64,000 bases of DNA, from the NCBI GenBank assembly GCA_029964075.1, contig CM057149.1, positions 10,488,465-10,552,464 on the forward strand, in the 5' to 3' direction. Shown here piece after piece: positions 1 through 13,700 of this stretch. Below the pieces are notes generated by a model. That model ran no database searches. It was not told the DNA's origin and worked only from the letters and a program-made list of their open reading frames with translations. The translations under genes and the position numbers were made by a program. Source of the DNA: Patiria pectinifera (lineage: Eukaryota; Echinodermata; Asteroidea; Valvatida; Asterinidae). How positions within the stretch are numbered: position 1 is the first letter of the stretch; each line of letters opens with the position of its first letter.

Positions 1-744
1 CGTAAAAACTTTTACGGGATCAAAATAAGCACAGCGCGTTAACAAAAATAAAACGGCACACCGTGTAAAGTGAATGGCGCCCCCAATTGCCAAACAGTAG
101 ACTTGCCTCAGTGATTTTTGTTCTCCTTTCGGGGGAAGGGCAGGGTCTTAAGAAATCATCCTGCAGACATATTGTCTTTAATCAACTTGAACATTACAGG
201 GAAAATATCAGACTTTATTCAGGGGATGTTTTGGTCAAATATTAAAATATGAATAAAAAAGTTGAGATCATCATAAAAAACACTTCCCGCATACCGCAAT
301 AATAGGGAGTCCACCTCCGTTCGCACACTCCGAGCATGTCTATTTTCGCAGGCATCGTACACGGAATAAACCACACCACAGTCAGATTTTTTTATATCAA
401 ATTGAAAAGGAAGAGTTATACTACACAATAGACAGGACAATTCGGGAAGGTTAGTGGGCAATCTCTATTCCTAACGAGAAACGTGATAAATACCGCGATA
501 ATACGACGACCCATCCTAATTGAATTCCCATCTTGTGAATACGAAGTTACAACGAATCGAATGTTGGCATGCAGCCAGACTAAAATTTGTCACCAGAAAA
601 ATGTCCAAGTACAAAAAAAACCAGTAACTGCATGACTGCGCATGTTCAGTGCATATCCGGCAAGCTAACGTTTACTAAAGGTTTGCCCTCTCCGGCTAAA
701 TATCCACTGCCTTTTTGCAATGACTGACCTTCATCATTGAGACA
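1..744. other. Left edge, no supported gene
   Basis: AT-rich sequence with short open frames on the minus strand only. No homology, splice pattern or repeat was recognised. If the candidate exon at 745-896 is real, this would be its first intron. Confidence 0.3.
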
Positions 745-987
745 TGAGATGAGATAAGCATGATAAGCAGCGTAGGGTTGCAGCATTCTTTCCAAAGGTA
801 AAGATTGCTTGTTAATTTCAGCAGACATAATCTACAAACCGTTTCAGATGGACAACCGACAGCTACTGCAGCATCTGACTCTTTCTGTGTCTCCATGTTT
901 ATCGTTAAGACGTTTCACATACAACATGACATAGGCTAATCGTTTCACGTTCACACCATGCATTCATGCCATGGGCAGCGCCATCTT
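745..987 (-). other. Possible promoter and first exon of a neighbouring minus-strand gene
   Basis: A YY1-like AAGATGGCG lies on the minus strand at 987-979, a motif common at transcription starts. Downstream is an open frame from ATG 896 (METQKESDAAVAVG, then CRLC) running to a GTCAGT donor-like site near 745, and a second frame opens at 828. CRLC recalls the start of ZAD-type zinc fingers, but the match is too short to claim. The rest would lie outside the window. Confidence 0.2.
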
Positions 988-1164
988 TCCTCTCTGCTTA
1001 CATACCCGGTACCCGTCGTTGAGGTCGCTCTTTGCCGCACAAATAAAGCTCTCTAGCTCTTTCCAAAAAATCTTCAGGATTAAAAGTGAAGTCATCTAGT
1101 AAACGCCTTAAAGACACAATCTGAAACTACACCACGAAGGAAAGAAACAAGAAGAAAAGAATTG

Positions 1165-4100
1165 GGGGCTCATCTGAAATTTTATTGAGTCTGATTCGAA
1201 CTACAAACATAAAAAAATGTTCATTTAATTGGGGATTTCACTAACATGCTGTATACTTTCTCAGAAATTTACAAGAACCTCCAAAATCTTGTTCTTTCAA
1301 TTTTTTGAACAAACTTGATACTTTCTGAAAGAGGGAATAAGACTCATTTAATATGTTTGTGAAATAATCAAAATTGACCTATGAAACAGATTAGTTTACT
1401 GTTATTGAATTTGCAAGAAATTCATACTGACATGCAACTAGAATGTTCAAACAACTAAATGAACTAAAATTATGTACCAATCAAACAAAACCTTATCAAA
1501 CAGAAAAAAAAAATATTAAACAAGTTGTCAGATTTTCTAATTTTCAGTTACAAAAGAGCTAAACAAAACAAAATACTTGGTGATATAAATGAAATTAGAC
1601 ATTTTAACTAAAAATATGAATTATTAGTAACCATCAGTGATTATTTTTTTCCAGAGGGATTAATAGACGCAAAACCAAGATATAATCAAAACAAAATCAA
1701 AGGGCCATACTGCATCAATCGTTTACATTTGAAACTTCTTCTATGACAACCTGACAGCTCAAAGCAGCTCACATTCTATGTTCCAAGGGTCCAAAAGTAA
1801 TCTGACAGACAACTATACGGTCCAATATAAAGGTGACCCAGAGATGACCCAGATGTGACCTTTGCCCTGGGGTTATGACCCATTTGGGTGAATTCTTTGC
1901 ACCGGGAACTTGAATCCAAAAAGTGGAATTGATATAAGTTACCAGTCATTTCCCCAATGAAACTTCAGAGAATGCAATTTTTTGTGTGTTTCACATATTA
2001 TTTCTATCTTGTATAATAACATTAGTATAAAAAAATACATCATACCGGTACATGATTTCACACTATATAAACTTTAAAGGCACAAATGTTTGTTATTAGA
2101 ACCTTATTAAAAGCGTTGAAATAGTTTACACATTTTCACCAGTCAATTTTTATTTGAATGTGAGATACTTCAGAGAATTACAAACCAATAAAATAAAATA
2201 GATGGGATTTCTAGATTACGTTCACCTACTAGACTGCTTTTGTATTACTGTAAATCTGTTTTGACCATGCCTACTTTTATGTCTATGCCAGTAGTATGCT
2301 ATGCCTAGCACCATGCAGTTGTTGGACTTGACTCAAACGGATCCAACCTATTACAGAACTCGCTTCACTTGGAAGGCAAACTCTCCTTTTTAAAACTTGC
2401 AGTTGAAGTCATTCCACAGCTGACTTTAATTGGCCAAAGCACCTATGGCTCTACACATCAACTATACGTATTAGTATTATCAAACAATGGAAAATCAAAT
2501 CAAAAGTAATGAAAACAATGCTATATAGCACCAAATCATATCCCAAAGTGAAAGCAAACGATACTAGAGCACCTTGTCAAAAACAACATAATTTGATTAC
2601 ATAAGTTTACTAATTGTACATTGTATTCAAAGGTTAGAATTGGATGACTTGATCACTGTTGAGCACTGGGAGAAATTCACACTCCCCGATGTTTGAATTT
2701 GCTTGGGTTTGGGTTAAACAACAAATTCATGTACATGTAAATATGATGACAAAACACAGAGATTGAATTCTCTTCTGACCAACGACCTAGAATATACCAA
2801 AGTGTAATGGATGCATACAATTCATTGTTAAACATACAAGCATTAAACATGCAAAGCGTTTACTTAAAACCCTAACTCCCTTGGATGATTTACTAGGAAC
2901 CTTCCTCATCCCTACAAATTCCAACACCCTGTGCTATTAAACTGTGCACTAAACAGCTGGACTCCACCATTTTAAGTATAGGGTTTTAAGTATAAGAGGA
3001 AAAGAATTTTGAGCAGTTAATGTGTAACCCAAACAAATTTAAGCAAAAGTCAAAAGTGGCCTGACCCATTTCGAATATACTTTGCAGTTAAAAAAATATT
3101 CCTGTATTTATGGGGGGGGGATTTCTTATTTGTCAGAAACCATCCACAGTATAACAAAGCAAAGGAATATGTGAATTTTTCCCAGACCAACTTCTCATGT
3201 ATTCAGAATATTTATACTGCTCATGCAAGTCCATTAAAAAAACAATTAATGTTTAATTACAACTTCGTTAAAAAAAAAAATTCCCCACATACATACAAAA
3301 TAGTACTCTACACCTCACTATAAAAATACTGCATAACAACTACTATAAATACTGCCCATTGGTTTCAGCCTATTAAACAAGACTAACATGATTGATCTTG
3401 CTACCTACAGCAGTACACCCGTCTCCTATGGCCTGGTCTATGTCAACACACACACATGTATTACTATCTGTGGTGTCTGGTTTTTGCTCTAAACATTTGT
3501 ACCAGAATATGTAAAAAAAAAATCTTTCCTGACTGCCAATCAAAGTTATTGGTCTATCCTGTGTGTGTCTTTGTAGTGCCAATGCCAACATATACAATTT
3601 TGAAGAAATCATAAGTGGCATATTGAGGCAAACATGAATGAACCTATCGCAATGGTTGTATTTCTCAAATGCAAGCAGATCTCCAAGAATATTTTCTTCA
3701 CAAAGGCCAAATCTGAACATCATGAAGACAAAGCCAAGGGATAATAAACAGGCATATTGCATGCACGTCACAGATTTGTAATTGTAATAATATCAATAGT
3801 AAAAAACAAAACAAAGGCAGCTTCAGTTGTCTTTACACGACAGTAACAATATCAAACAACTAACAGGTTACATAAATACAATAAAAATGAGTACAGAAAA
3901 TAGAAAACTATCCACTCACACCACTTTAAGAGTGATTAACAGCCAGAGCTAGACCTGTTGGGTAGTTGTTTATATACAACGGCGTAGTTCAGCAGATATA
4001 GAGTATAATGATCACTAGATGGCAGTGTTACTAGCAAGGTTGTGCAATAAGATATCTGATGAATTAGATCTAACACGATCAACATGCAGATAAATAAAAA

Positions 4101-4655
4101 GCAGGGTAAGTTACTTTTTTTGTGCATGACTTTGTGCACTCTCTGAAAGAAGATGGCCAATTTTCCTTCAAACGGTACTGCAATGAAAGAGTTAGTGCAG
4201 AGTTTCTTTCCTGAAATGTCCTCTCTTATGAACCACAGCGGAAACCCAATTCGCATGCGGTTGTTACCGAGGTGAACAAGCAATTTTTACTGGTAGACTT
4301 CCAATGGAAGACATTAAAAAGTAACAGTTCATTAAATTTATGACTATTCTTCGTTTCAGATTCTTTGACTCAAAAGAGCGCTAATGTAAAGGTGATAAAT
4401 TGAAAGTTTTGAATTCAAAAAGGGCCAAAGTGACGATCTGCCCACCAGCCCTGCCTACTAGCAAGAGGGTTACAATGGGGTTTTATCCTTGCCTCAGTGA
4501 CAAAAAAAAGCTCTCTCTATAACTGTTCTCGCTGTTTGTTTGTTTGTGTCTGGAACAGGTACCAGATGTTTATGTTCAATTGTGTTTATGTGAAAGAAGC
4601 AAACCAAGTGGTGGGAAGAATCTGAACCGAGACCATGAAAGGCAGTTTGCCTTGA
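1165..4655 (-). other. Putative long 3' UTR of the laminin beta gene
   Basis: This AT-rich stretch follows the stop codon and shows no convincing coding exon and none of the inverted-repeat elements that crowd the introns. A minus-strand AATAAA lies at 1186-1181, followed by a T-rich stretch, and another lies near 2150. The extent of the UTR is an inference; the transcript could end earlier. Confidence 0.3.
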
Positions 4656-4798
4656 CTAGGTTCCCTTGCATGTTCGGTAATATTCCGAGCGTTCTTGGAT
4701 ATGTTGTAGTAAGCCCATCATCCTCATGTTAAGGGCCTCAATCTCTGCTGATAGATCCACCATCGTGTTCTGGTTCAGCTCAAAGACACCTTGCATCC
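4656..4798 (-). CDS. LAMB1: Laminin beta exon 28 (C-terminus, stop)
   Basis: Residues 1726-1772. [19 protein letters not shown] and [10 protein letters not shown] then TAG (4658-4656). The terminal Cys1769 is the one expected to bond with the gamma chain. It is followed by three residues (KGT), whereas vertebrate beta1 has one. Confidence 0.94.
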
Positions 4799-7700
4799 CT
4801 GCAGAAGTAACCAATGAAATCTTTGAAAATGACAAATTCTCTCTGAACAACCTGGGGAACTGGCACACACTGAAAACCACTACACTGTGAACAAGTGATC
4901 CAAGATAACTCTACCATGTTTACTGTGAGCCATGGCAAAAACTCACACCTGAAAAAAAACAGACATGAATCATTGACATATGATTGCCCATTCTTGGTAA
5001 AGCTTGAAATAGAGATATGATTTGATTTTTTTTAAGTTGTTCCCTTTTTCATTTTTTTGTTTAAAATAAATAAGACTAAAATATGTACTGCACAAGTTTA
5101 AGATTGTAATTTTGCCTCTGAATGTGATTTGAAAAGAGGTAACAATTTGAGAAATGCATAACCAAAACCTTACCAAGCAGGTTTTTTAATTTCACCTTCT
5201 TCACAAACTTCAAATGGGCATAGTTTGCCAAGGATAGTTCATTTATCAATTATTGACTGCTGTGATGTGGGATAGGTCGTAGCATAGCTTAACCTCGGGT
5301 GCTATGTGCCCCTCGGGTGTTCAAAGCGTCATATCACAGCAGTCAACAATTGTCTTGTTATACCTCTGTCTTGGATTCTTTGGATTTTGATGTAAAAATC
5401 ACGAAAACAAACGGCAGTAAACACAACAATCATGACAATCTAACGGCAACTCACACGCATGTCGCGTGCTTAGCTGATCGTCTGCTAGTTCGTTGCTCCC
5501 ACTCATATGTGAAAACATGGTGAAAATAGCGTGGGTACCAACGAAACAAGCGTTTCACACCGTACATACCGTACGTACAAAGTCATAGCACACTCCCTGT
5601 GGGATATCGCGTATGTGATTTCCCATATGGTGAGTGCCATGACTTTTAATAAACTCAACACGGGATCTTTCTATGCCAATGAAAATACAGTATTCAAGAC
5701 AGAGGTATAACAATTCCAAATATTACACTGTCACTGTAAAGTGAAAGATCTACATTTTATCAATATTTAAAAACACCTAAAATTAGGCCATTTGCCCATA
5801 AGTGTCTGTTTTAACAGAATGCATAACATTGAGGGTCCCATTTCTAAGCCACACAGCACCATCAACAGATTATGTAAAAAGTAATAAGATGGCAAGATTC
5901 TTAGTGACGACTTACTGTTGAGGTCCTCCAGCTGACTACTGACTCTCTCCTGGAATTCTACAGCCTCATCCTTCAGCATCTCTGCTTTAGCCTTAGCATC
6001 GCTGGCCTCCTTGGATTTGGTCATGACTTGGTCCGATGTCTGGTTGAATTTGGATTCCAGCTCACCAACACTCTATCGTCAGCAATGGATTGAACATAAG
6101 AACAAGTTCAACTTCATTTTGATGTTAATAAACCAAACTTAATATTTGTATATATTTCAAGCACACCCCTTGTCTATCCCAGCAGAGTCCCTTGCAGACT
6201 CAAGCTAACACCCTTCAGTACACCAACTTATCCAATCTTGTACCTCAGCTACCCCTCACCTTTCCCACTTCATACCTCTTTTCTATAAGCTCAGATGACC
6301 CATAGTGTACCAAACACATTTGTACTCTTTAAACCCCCCCATATCCCCACTCACACATTTTCATATCCAGTTTTAAGCCTTTTCCAACCATACTTTATAT
6401 CCCTATTCCCAACTACATCAGATACCTTTTAACCCCGTTTTATAGCCAAACCGATCCATTGTCTACCTCGAGTTTACCTCACATGTACCTCATTTCATCC
6501 CCTTGTACACTCCGTAATGACCCCTATGCGTAACCCCATCTGATGCTTTTTGTACCCCCTTTTTTTGCACCTGACCTCCTTGTGTACCCCAAGTTGTTAC
6601 ACAATTCTGTAACCCCAGCTGTGGCTCCCTTCTGTAACCCCAGCTGTGACCGATTTCTGTACCCCAAGCTGTGACCCCTTTTTTTTTAACCCCAGCTGTG
6701 ACCCCCTTCTGTACCCCACGTTGTTACCCAATTCTGTAACCCTGGCTGTGACCCCCTTCTGTACCCCAAGTTGTAACCTGATTCTTTAACCCCAGCTGTG
6801 ACCCCCAATCCCAGCTGTGACCCCCTTATGTAATCCCAGTTCTGTACCCTAAGCTGTGACCCCTTTCTGTAACCCCAGCTGTGACCCCCTTCTGTAACCC
6901 CAGCTGTGACCCCTTTATGTAATCCCAGCTGTGACCCAGTTCTGTACTCCAAGCTGTGACCCCTTTCTATAACCCCAGCTGTGACCCCCTTCTGTAACCC
7001 CAGCTGTGACCCCTTAAGTAATCCCAGCTGTGACCCCCTTATGTAATCCCAGTTCTGTACCCTAAGCTGTGACCCCTTTCTGTAACCCTAGCTGTGACCC
7101 CCTTCTGTAACCCCAGCTGTGACCCCTTTATGTAATCCCAGCTGTGACCCAGTTCTGTACCCTAAGCTGTGACCCCTTTCTATAACCCCAGCTGTGACCC
7201 CCTTCTGTAACCCCAGCTGTTACCCCTTTATGTAATCCCAGCTGTGACCCAGTTCTGTACCCTAAGCTGTGACCCCTTTCTATAACCCCAGCTGTGACCC
7301 CCTTCTGTAACCCCAGCTGTGACCCCTTTGTGTAATCCCAGCTGTGACCCAGTTCTGTACCCTAAGCTGTGACCCCTTTCTATAACCCCAGCTGTGACCC
7401 CCTTCTGTAACCCCAGCTGTGACCCCTTAAGTAATCCCAGCTGTGACCCAGTTCTGTACCCTAAGCTGTGACCCCTTTCTATAACCCCAGCTGTGACCCC
7501 CTTCTGTAACCCCAGCTGTGACCCCTTTATGTAATCCCAGCTGTGACCCAGTTCTGTACCCTAAGCTGTGACCCCTTTCTATAGCCCCAGCTGTGACCCC
7601 CTTCTCTCCACTGACCTGCACAGCTTGATCAGCATCAGCATCAGCATTATTAGCAAACTCGGAGGCTTCCCTGATTTTCTCTTCATTATCTGTGAATTTG

Positions 7701-10700
7701 CCTTGGACTCTCCTCAGCTGTTCCTCCATCTGGGTCAGTTTCTCTTCCAGCACATCAGCCTTATCAATGGCAGCAGTAGCCTCCGACTCAATCTGCAATA
7801 AAAAAACAAATGCAGTAAACAAATAGAAACAAATGCAGTGACAATAAACAAGTTTATTTTATAAGATGCACATGTGTCTTAAAGCCCAGTTGGAACCTCT
7901 CACAAATGCCCATAGTAACTTTGCAATCCAATAAACTTGTGACCCAATTTCACTAAATTAGGGGCAAGCCCTTATAGCTACATTTTCAAGGGGAAATGTG
8001 TCATGCCAGCTATTAAAATATAATATTGGAAAAGAAAATCACTATAATTGTCAAGTCTTTGATTCCACCTAACGATATTGGGTTTAATACACACTGCAAC
8101 TAGCTTAAAGTGCAGTGCTTTCAATCCACATGAATACTCATTTTGGTCATTATTTGTCCCTTAGTGGGGTGCTGTGGTTCAATGGTTACGGTGTTCGACT
8201 TGTGTGCCGTGTGCCGTGGTACATGGGTTCGAATCCTAACTGTGGGAACATGGTGCTTGTGCTCTTGAGCAAGGCACTTTACCATTATTGCTTCGTCCTT
8301 CGGATGGGACGTTAAGCCGTAGGTCCCGTGTGCTGTGTATATGCACGTTAAAGAACCCAGTAACACTTATTGCTAAGAGAAGGGGTTTGCCCCGGTGTTT
8401 CTGGCAGTGGCTGCAATATGCGCCGCAGCACCTTGTAAACCCTTATAAGGTGCTTCATAATGGGTCTCATATTTCTCATAAACTTTATTTACCTTTCTTT
8501 AATAATAGACATATCTCCAGCGCCTTGAGTACCTAATAGTTGGTAGATATGTGCGCTGTATAAGACTCTGATATTAAGATTGCTACCATGCATACCAACT
8601 GTATCGTAACACTGCAGCCTCAATCAGTCAGGAACAGAGACTTTGAACCAACCTGTAAAATGTTGTCATTGGCATCATTGATGTTGCCTGTGGCTTGATC
8701 GATAGCCTCGCTGGCTGTGTCCTGAGCTTGGGCAGCCTCGTCTAGTGCAGCCACCACACTCTCAGCCGATGCCAAGACGTCATCCGCAACCTCCCTGGCC
8801 TTGTCTGCTCTCTCCTTGAGGCGTCTCACCATGTCCAGATCCTCCGCTGTGTCATTCAAGATCTGGTCAATGTTCTCAAGGGTGGCTACTGTGTCCTCAA
8901 TCTGCTTGGCAAGATCTGCAAAGTCCAAGCAAAGGGGTTCAATTGTTTAACATTGAATCCTTTTGTACATCCAGGTTCATTTTCCTGTCTAAAATCAACG
9001 TTGGAGAATACTTTTGTGGATGTTGGACTACAAAGCATTTGTCACGCGAGATCATTTCAGCTGATATGAAAAAAATGCCACCTATTATGGCAAGTGTTCC
9101 TATTTCCGTCTTCAACATAGACACTTATGACAATAACAAAAGGTGGATCCTAAAATATTTCTTGAATAGCTGTGGAAAGCTAAACCATGACAATAAAATT
9201 TTAAAAATGTGAAAATATTTTGCAAGGTACTTATTATGCAGATCAGATTGAACAGCAAGTTCCATGACTCAATCCTGACTTTACTATTGTTATAACTGTG
9301 ACCATCCAACCATATACATCCTTTTTGGGGGAGAGGGAGAATAAAATAGCTTCCTTTTTGCCTGCATTGATGTCAGTAATTTGTTTTTGCCTGGAAATAC
9401 GTCTGAAATAGCCAATATTGAATTGCCTGCATTTGTTAAGATATTTTGTTTCATTCGTCATTTTATTGATAGTTTCATCTGGATATATAACAAACATATT
9501 ATATAACAAATACTTGCTGACCCTGTATTTCCTCGGGAGTGGATGAGATTTGTGTATCCAGAGCCATCCTGGCCACTTGCTGGATCTCAGCCGGAGTCAC
9601 TCGCTTCTTATCGATGAAGTCATTGATGGCTTGCAGTAAGCCGGTCAGGTTGGTTTGTGCACCTTGGGCATCATCTCTAGCCATAGCCGCTGCATCGTAG
9701 GCCATCTTGGCTAGGTCTAAGGCTTCCATGGCCTCCTGCTGCACACCGCCCATCTACAATCAAATAACACGGACAAATTTGTCACACAAATAACACTATA
9801 TCTTGCATTCGGTTTTTTTCCCAAAATTCAATAATTTATAACAATGAAATGTTAAAATTCATAGCCTATGGCTGTTTTTGGAGCTTCACAAATAAAATTA
9901 TAATGACATAGAATTTACAACATAAAAATCTAGAATTATTCTTTATAAATATAATTTTTTTTATTTTGTATGTTAATAGAGTTTATTAAATGCACAAATC
10001 AGTGGCCATTGCACCTACTACATGTATACAGAATAGCACAATTTTTTTTTTTTTAAAAGCGCAGCAATAAAAAAATAAAGGGTAATTGACGTTTCCAAAG
10101 TTATCTTTTGGGATACGCTCTAATGGTGGTCGTATTCTTAACTTTAAAACCTGTTATAAAATGTGGAACAAAATCTGGCTGAAATGATGACTATTAATAC
10201 CACTCCGCACTAAGCAAAAACAAATATTAGACAGGAAAATCTAAGAATCTTTATAATTATGCTAATATTGTGATTCACTTATAAACACAAAACTTACGTA
10301 GCTTGATCTGAGATAAAACTTAAAATTCTGAAGGCCAGAATGACAAAACTGGACAAGTGAGATCTTGACAACAGTTAACAATCTTGCATATTGTCAAGTT
10401 ATCCAAACTCTTTTTATAAGAGTTAAACACTGACTTTGTGTGCAGCATCTTGCATCATTCTGCTTTTCTCTAACCAGTGGACTCTGTCCACAAGCACTCC
10501 TTCAGGGTTTACAAAAAATTACATGAGATTCTTACAGGCACAGCCCTTGTCAGACATTACAGATTTGGGGCACAACTGGAATTAATGTTTAAATTAAAGG
10601 GAAAATACAACATTTGCAAACTTCAAAAAACGAAATGATCAAATTATCACGAAATACCCTACTGGATTGTGAGGAATGACAGTCTAAAGCATCCTTTAAA

Positions 10701-13700
10701 ATCGTGGCTCCTGGTGTGCTGACATTTTCAAGAAAAACTGCATTTTTCAAAAACTGTTCTTAATTTAGTTTTCTGAATTTTCTTTGCAATTGATTTAATA
10801 CACACCTCTGCAGGGGTACAAGCCTGCTAGACTGATTCTCTGACCTCACAATTCCCTAAAGTGTATTTAGTGCTCCGTTTCATCTTATTGGGGTCAGGGA
10901 ACCAGACTACAAGAACATGATAGGTTTTCTTGGTGTTTCCAGCATCTACAAGCCCAAAACGTGAAACATGTCAGTTCAACAATATTTTCTATAACATACT
11001 AATCCTCCAAATCCACTTATTTCTGAAAATTGAGGCGAAAGCAGATGTTGTACATTCCCTTTAACAATGCACCATGCACTGCACCAACTATTAAAAGCTC
11101 TCATGCACAGAGCCCACAGGTCAGTCATATAAATCTCTCTCAAATAGGTCTCTCTCACTTCCTACAGATTGCCACGTGCATCGGCGTTTAAGCGTCAAAT
11201 TTTCGCGACGCACATAGGCTGCGCCTTATTTTTAAGGAATTTCAAGTAACACGAGCGTGTTTAGAACATTTTGCACACTGTGTGCGACACACACCTGATG
11301 GCGTTGAACACGCAGTTGTAATGTTCCTACAAAGTGGCATACTACGAGAGCTATCCATTGACTCAACCATTCTACTCACCTCTGCTAAGGCGCCATCTGC
11401 CTGCTCTTTCTTCTTCTGAAATTTGTCGTTAGCCTGAGTCGCTCGGTCCAAGGCCACCTCAGACATTGAGATAGAGCCCTCACAGCCCAGACCTCCACAG
11501 AAGTCGCAACCAGCCCCACCACATCCCCCACTGCAGGTGTCACCGCGTCCACCACACACCTACAACAGAACAAGCACAAAACCATTACAAATATGCATTT
11601 CTGATTCTGTAAGTAAAATATCAGAACATAAGCTGTAAGCAAAAAAGTTATTGCATGAAAGCTTATGATGCAATATTCCTGTTCAAAAAATGAGAACTAT
11701 AATGAGACGATTTTTAAACACCACAACCACCATTACTTCGTTCAATCACAACTTTAGTTGAAAACCAAGATTATTTTAGTTTTTAGAGGAGATAGTTTGG
11801 AAAACTGAAGATCATCTTTAAATTAAAACACCTTCAAACCAAAACTTGTTTCACCAGATCAGTACGGGCTGCATCCTGAATATTTTGGCGTTTGCTAGTA
11901 TACAAATATTGAGTGGCTCAGCGTGGAATGGGAGGAATATTATCGCAAGGTAAATCTGGACTTTTCCATTTCACGAGGCGAAGCCGAGTGAACTGGGAAA
12001 GTCCAGATTTTACCGAGCGATAATATTCCTCCCATTTCACAATTCAAAGCCACTCAATATTTATTTTATATAACTGATATATAGATCCTTGTCATTTGAT
12101 ATACTTGAACATTCATTTCAATCAAAACTGGAAGAAAATGTATTTCTCTCTTCCAAACTACCCCTTCACGAAAATGTTTGAACCCAACGCTGTAGTGCTG
12201 GCTCTTTGGAACAATATGCGCTACGCGCAACGCGCGCACATCAGCATGCATTTGCACAGAAATACTGCGTCATGGAACAAGAATAATCCTAACTGTTCAA
12301 TAGTATTTCCCATTCCCCATGGGCGGATAGTACTTTTTGAGCCGCGGCGTGAATGGGAGTAATAACGAATGTCACGTGATGTGAGTTCCACCAATCAAAT
12401 GACAAGGATCTGTATGTCGGTTATATAACACATGTTTGTGAGAAGTGGATTCCATTGCTTCCATAGAGAGATACGTGTAATTACATGCTGTAGCCAAGTA
12501 ATTTGAACGCAGCCATATTCCTGAACCTGATTGACTAAATCCTCAATAACTGATCATTTAAATTCTGCTTACTTTCCCATTCAGTTCCCCTAGCCTCGTC
12601 ATCTACCTCCAAATCCATTCCTGAATTTCAGTTTACTAACTTCTGAATTAATTCTCCCTAGCTGTCAATTCAAATCCCACTGCCCATTCAACTTCAAATT
12701 CTCCTGACCTGTTCATTCAGTTCACCCAGCCTAGCCTCCAATCCAGTCAGTTGATTATCAACTCCTCGCAGCCTGTCTTGATACTCCTGTTGTTTCTGGG
12801 CCAGTTCTCTCTCCCTCTCTTGCATGATTCTCTCCACCTCCTCCCTGATGACGCTGGATTCAGAGACCACTCCGTCAGCTGCGTTGACTTTTGCCTGGGC
12901 AGCTTGGGACTTATTGCGGCTTTCTAAGATACTCTTGAAGGCCCCTGCAGATACAGTAACAAGTTTGAAATCATCATTTGGTTTGACCTTATATTTCCAT
13001 TATTGTACTTTTGATGATTTGTCAGATCCCACAAGGTCATAACTATTTTTGTTCAGCTATGAACATATGATTCTGGGACTTGTTATAATGTTTGAAGGTA
13101 CTCAAGGTTTGGCGTTTATTTTAATTTTCATTTTAATACCATACAAAACTGTCAGAATAAATAGCACTCTGCACTAATGGCGTCAATTTTCCTCTGAGCC
13201 ATACGCGCGCATACCCCAGATGCTAGACAAACTTTCAAACAATCACGCGCGCACATGCATGCACATCTAGCCGCATACATTCGCATAGAATTAGTGTTGC
13301 AAGCGTGCGCGTAATCTTCACACGAGAAGTTTGTACAGCATGCGTGTCTGAGATCCGGGTACTTGCTTCTATTTTTATCCTTTGTGCTGAGTGCTATTGC
13401 GAAAAAAATATTACAAACATCCAGATTCCTTCCATCGAGAGATTGACACAGTGAGGTCACTAATAAGGTGGGGTGCTGTGGTCCAATGGTTACGCTGTTC
13501 ATGGGTTCGAATCCTGACCGTGGGAACATTGTGCTTGTGCTCTTGAGCAAGGCACTTTACCATTATTGCTTCGTCCTTCGGATGGGACATAAAGCCGTAG
13601 GTCCCGTGTGTTGTGTAATGCACGTAAAAGAACCCAGTAACACTTATCGCTAAGAGAAGGGGTTTGCCCCGGTGTTTCTGGCAGTGGCTGCAATATGCGC

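Noticed and set aside
6686..6952. Open frame of about 88 codons with Gly/Val/Thr repeats on the minus strand
   Set aside because: It is the minisatellite read in one frame. The 100-bp period rotates frames and other frames are equally open, so it is not a protein gene.
6530..7610. CRISPR array
   Set aside because: Units are contiguous with no unique spacers, and the DNA is clearly animal.
7427..7615. Extension of exon 26 into the repeat array as coding sequence
   Set aside because: The GTCAGT donor at 7615 gives correct phase to exon 27 and keeps register with vertebrate beta1. The extension is at most a retained-intron product.
8166..8250. Functional tRNA gene (also 13470, 14630, 19595 and 58070)
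   Set aside because: A and B boxes are present but acceptor stems do not pair and each continues into a long SINE body or stops against another element.
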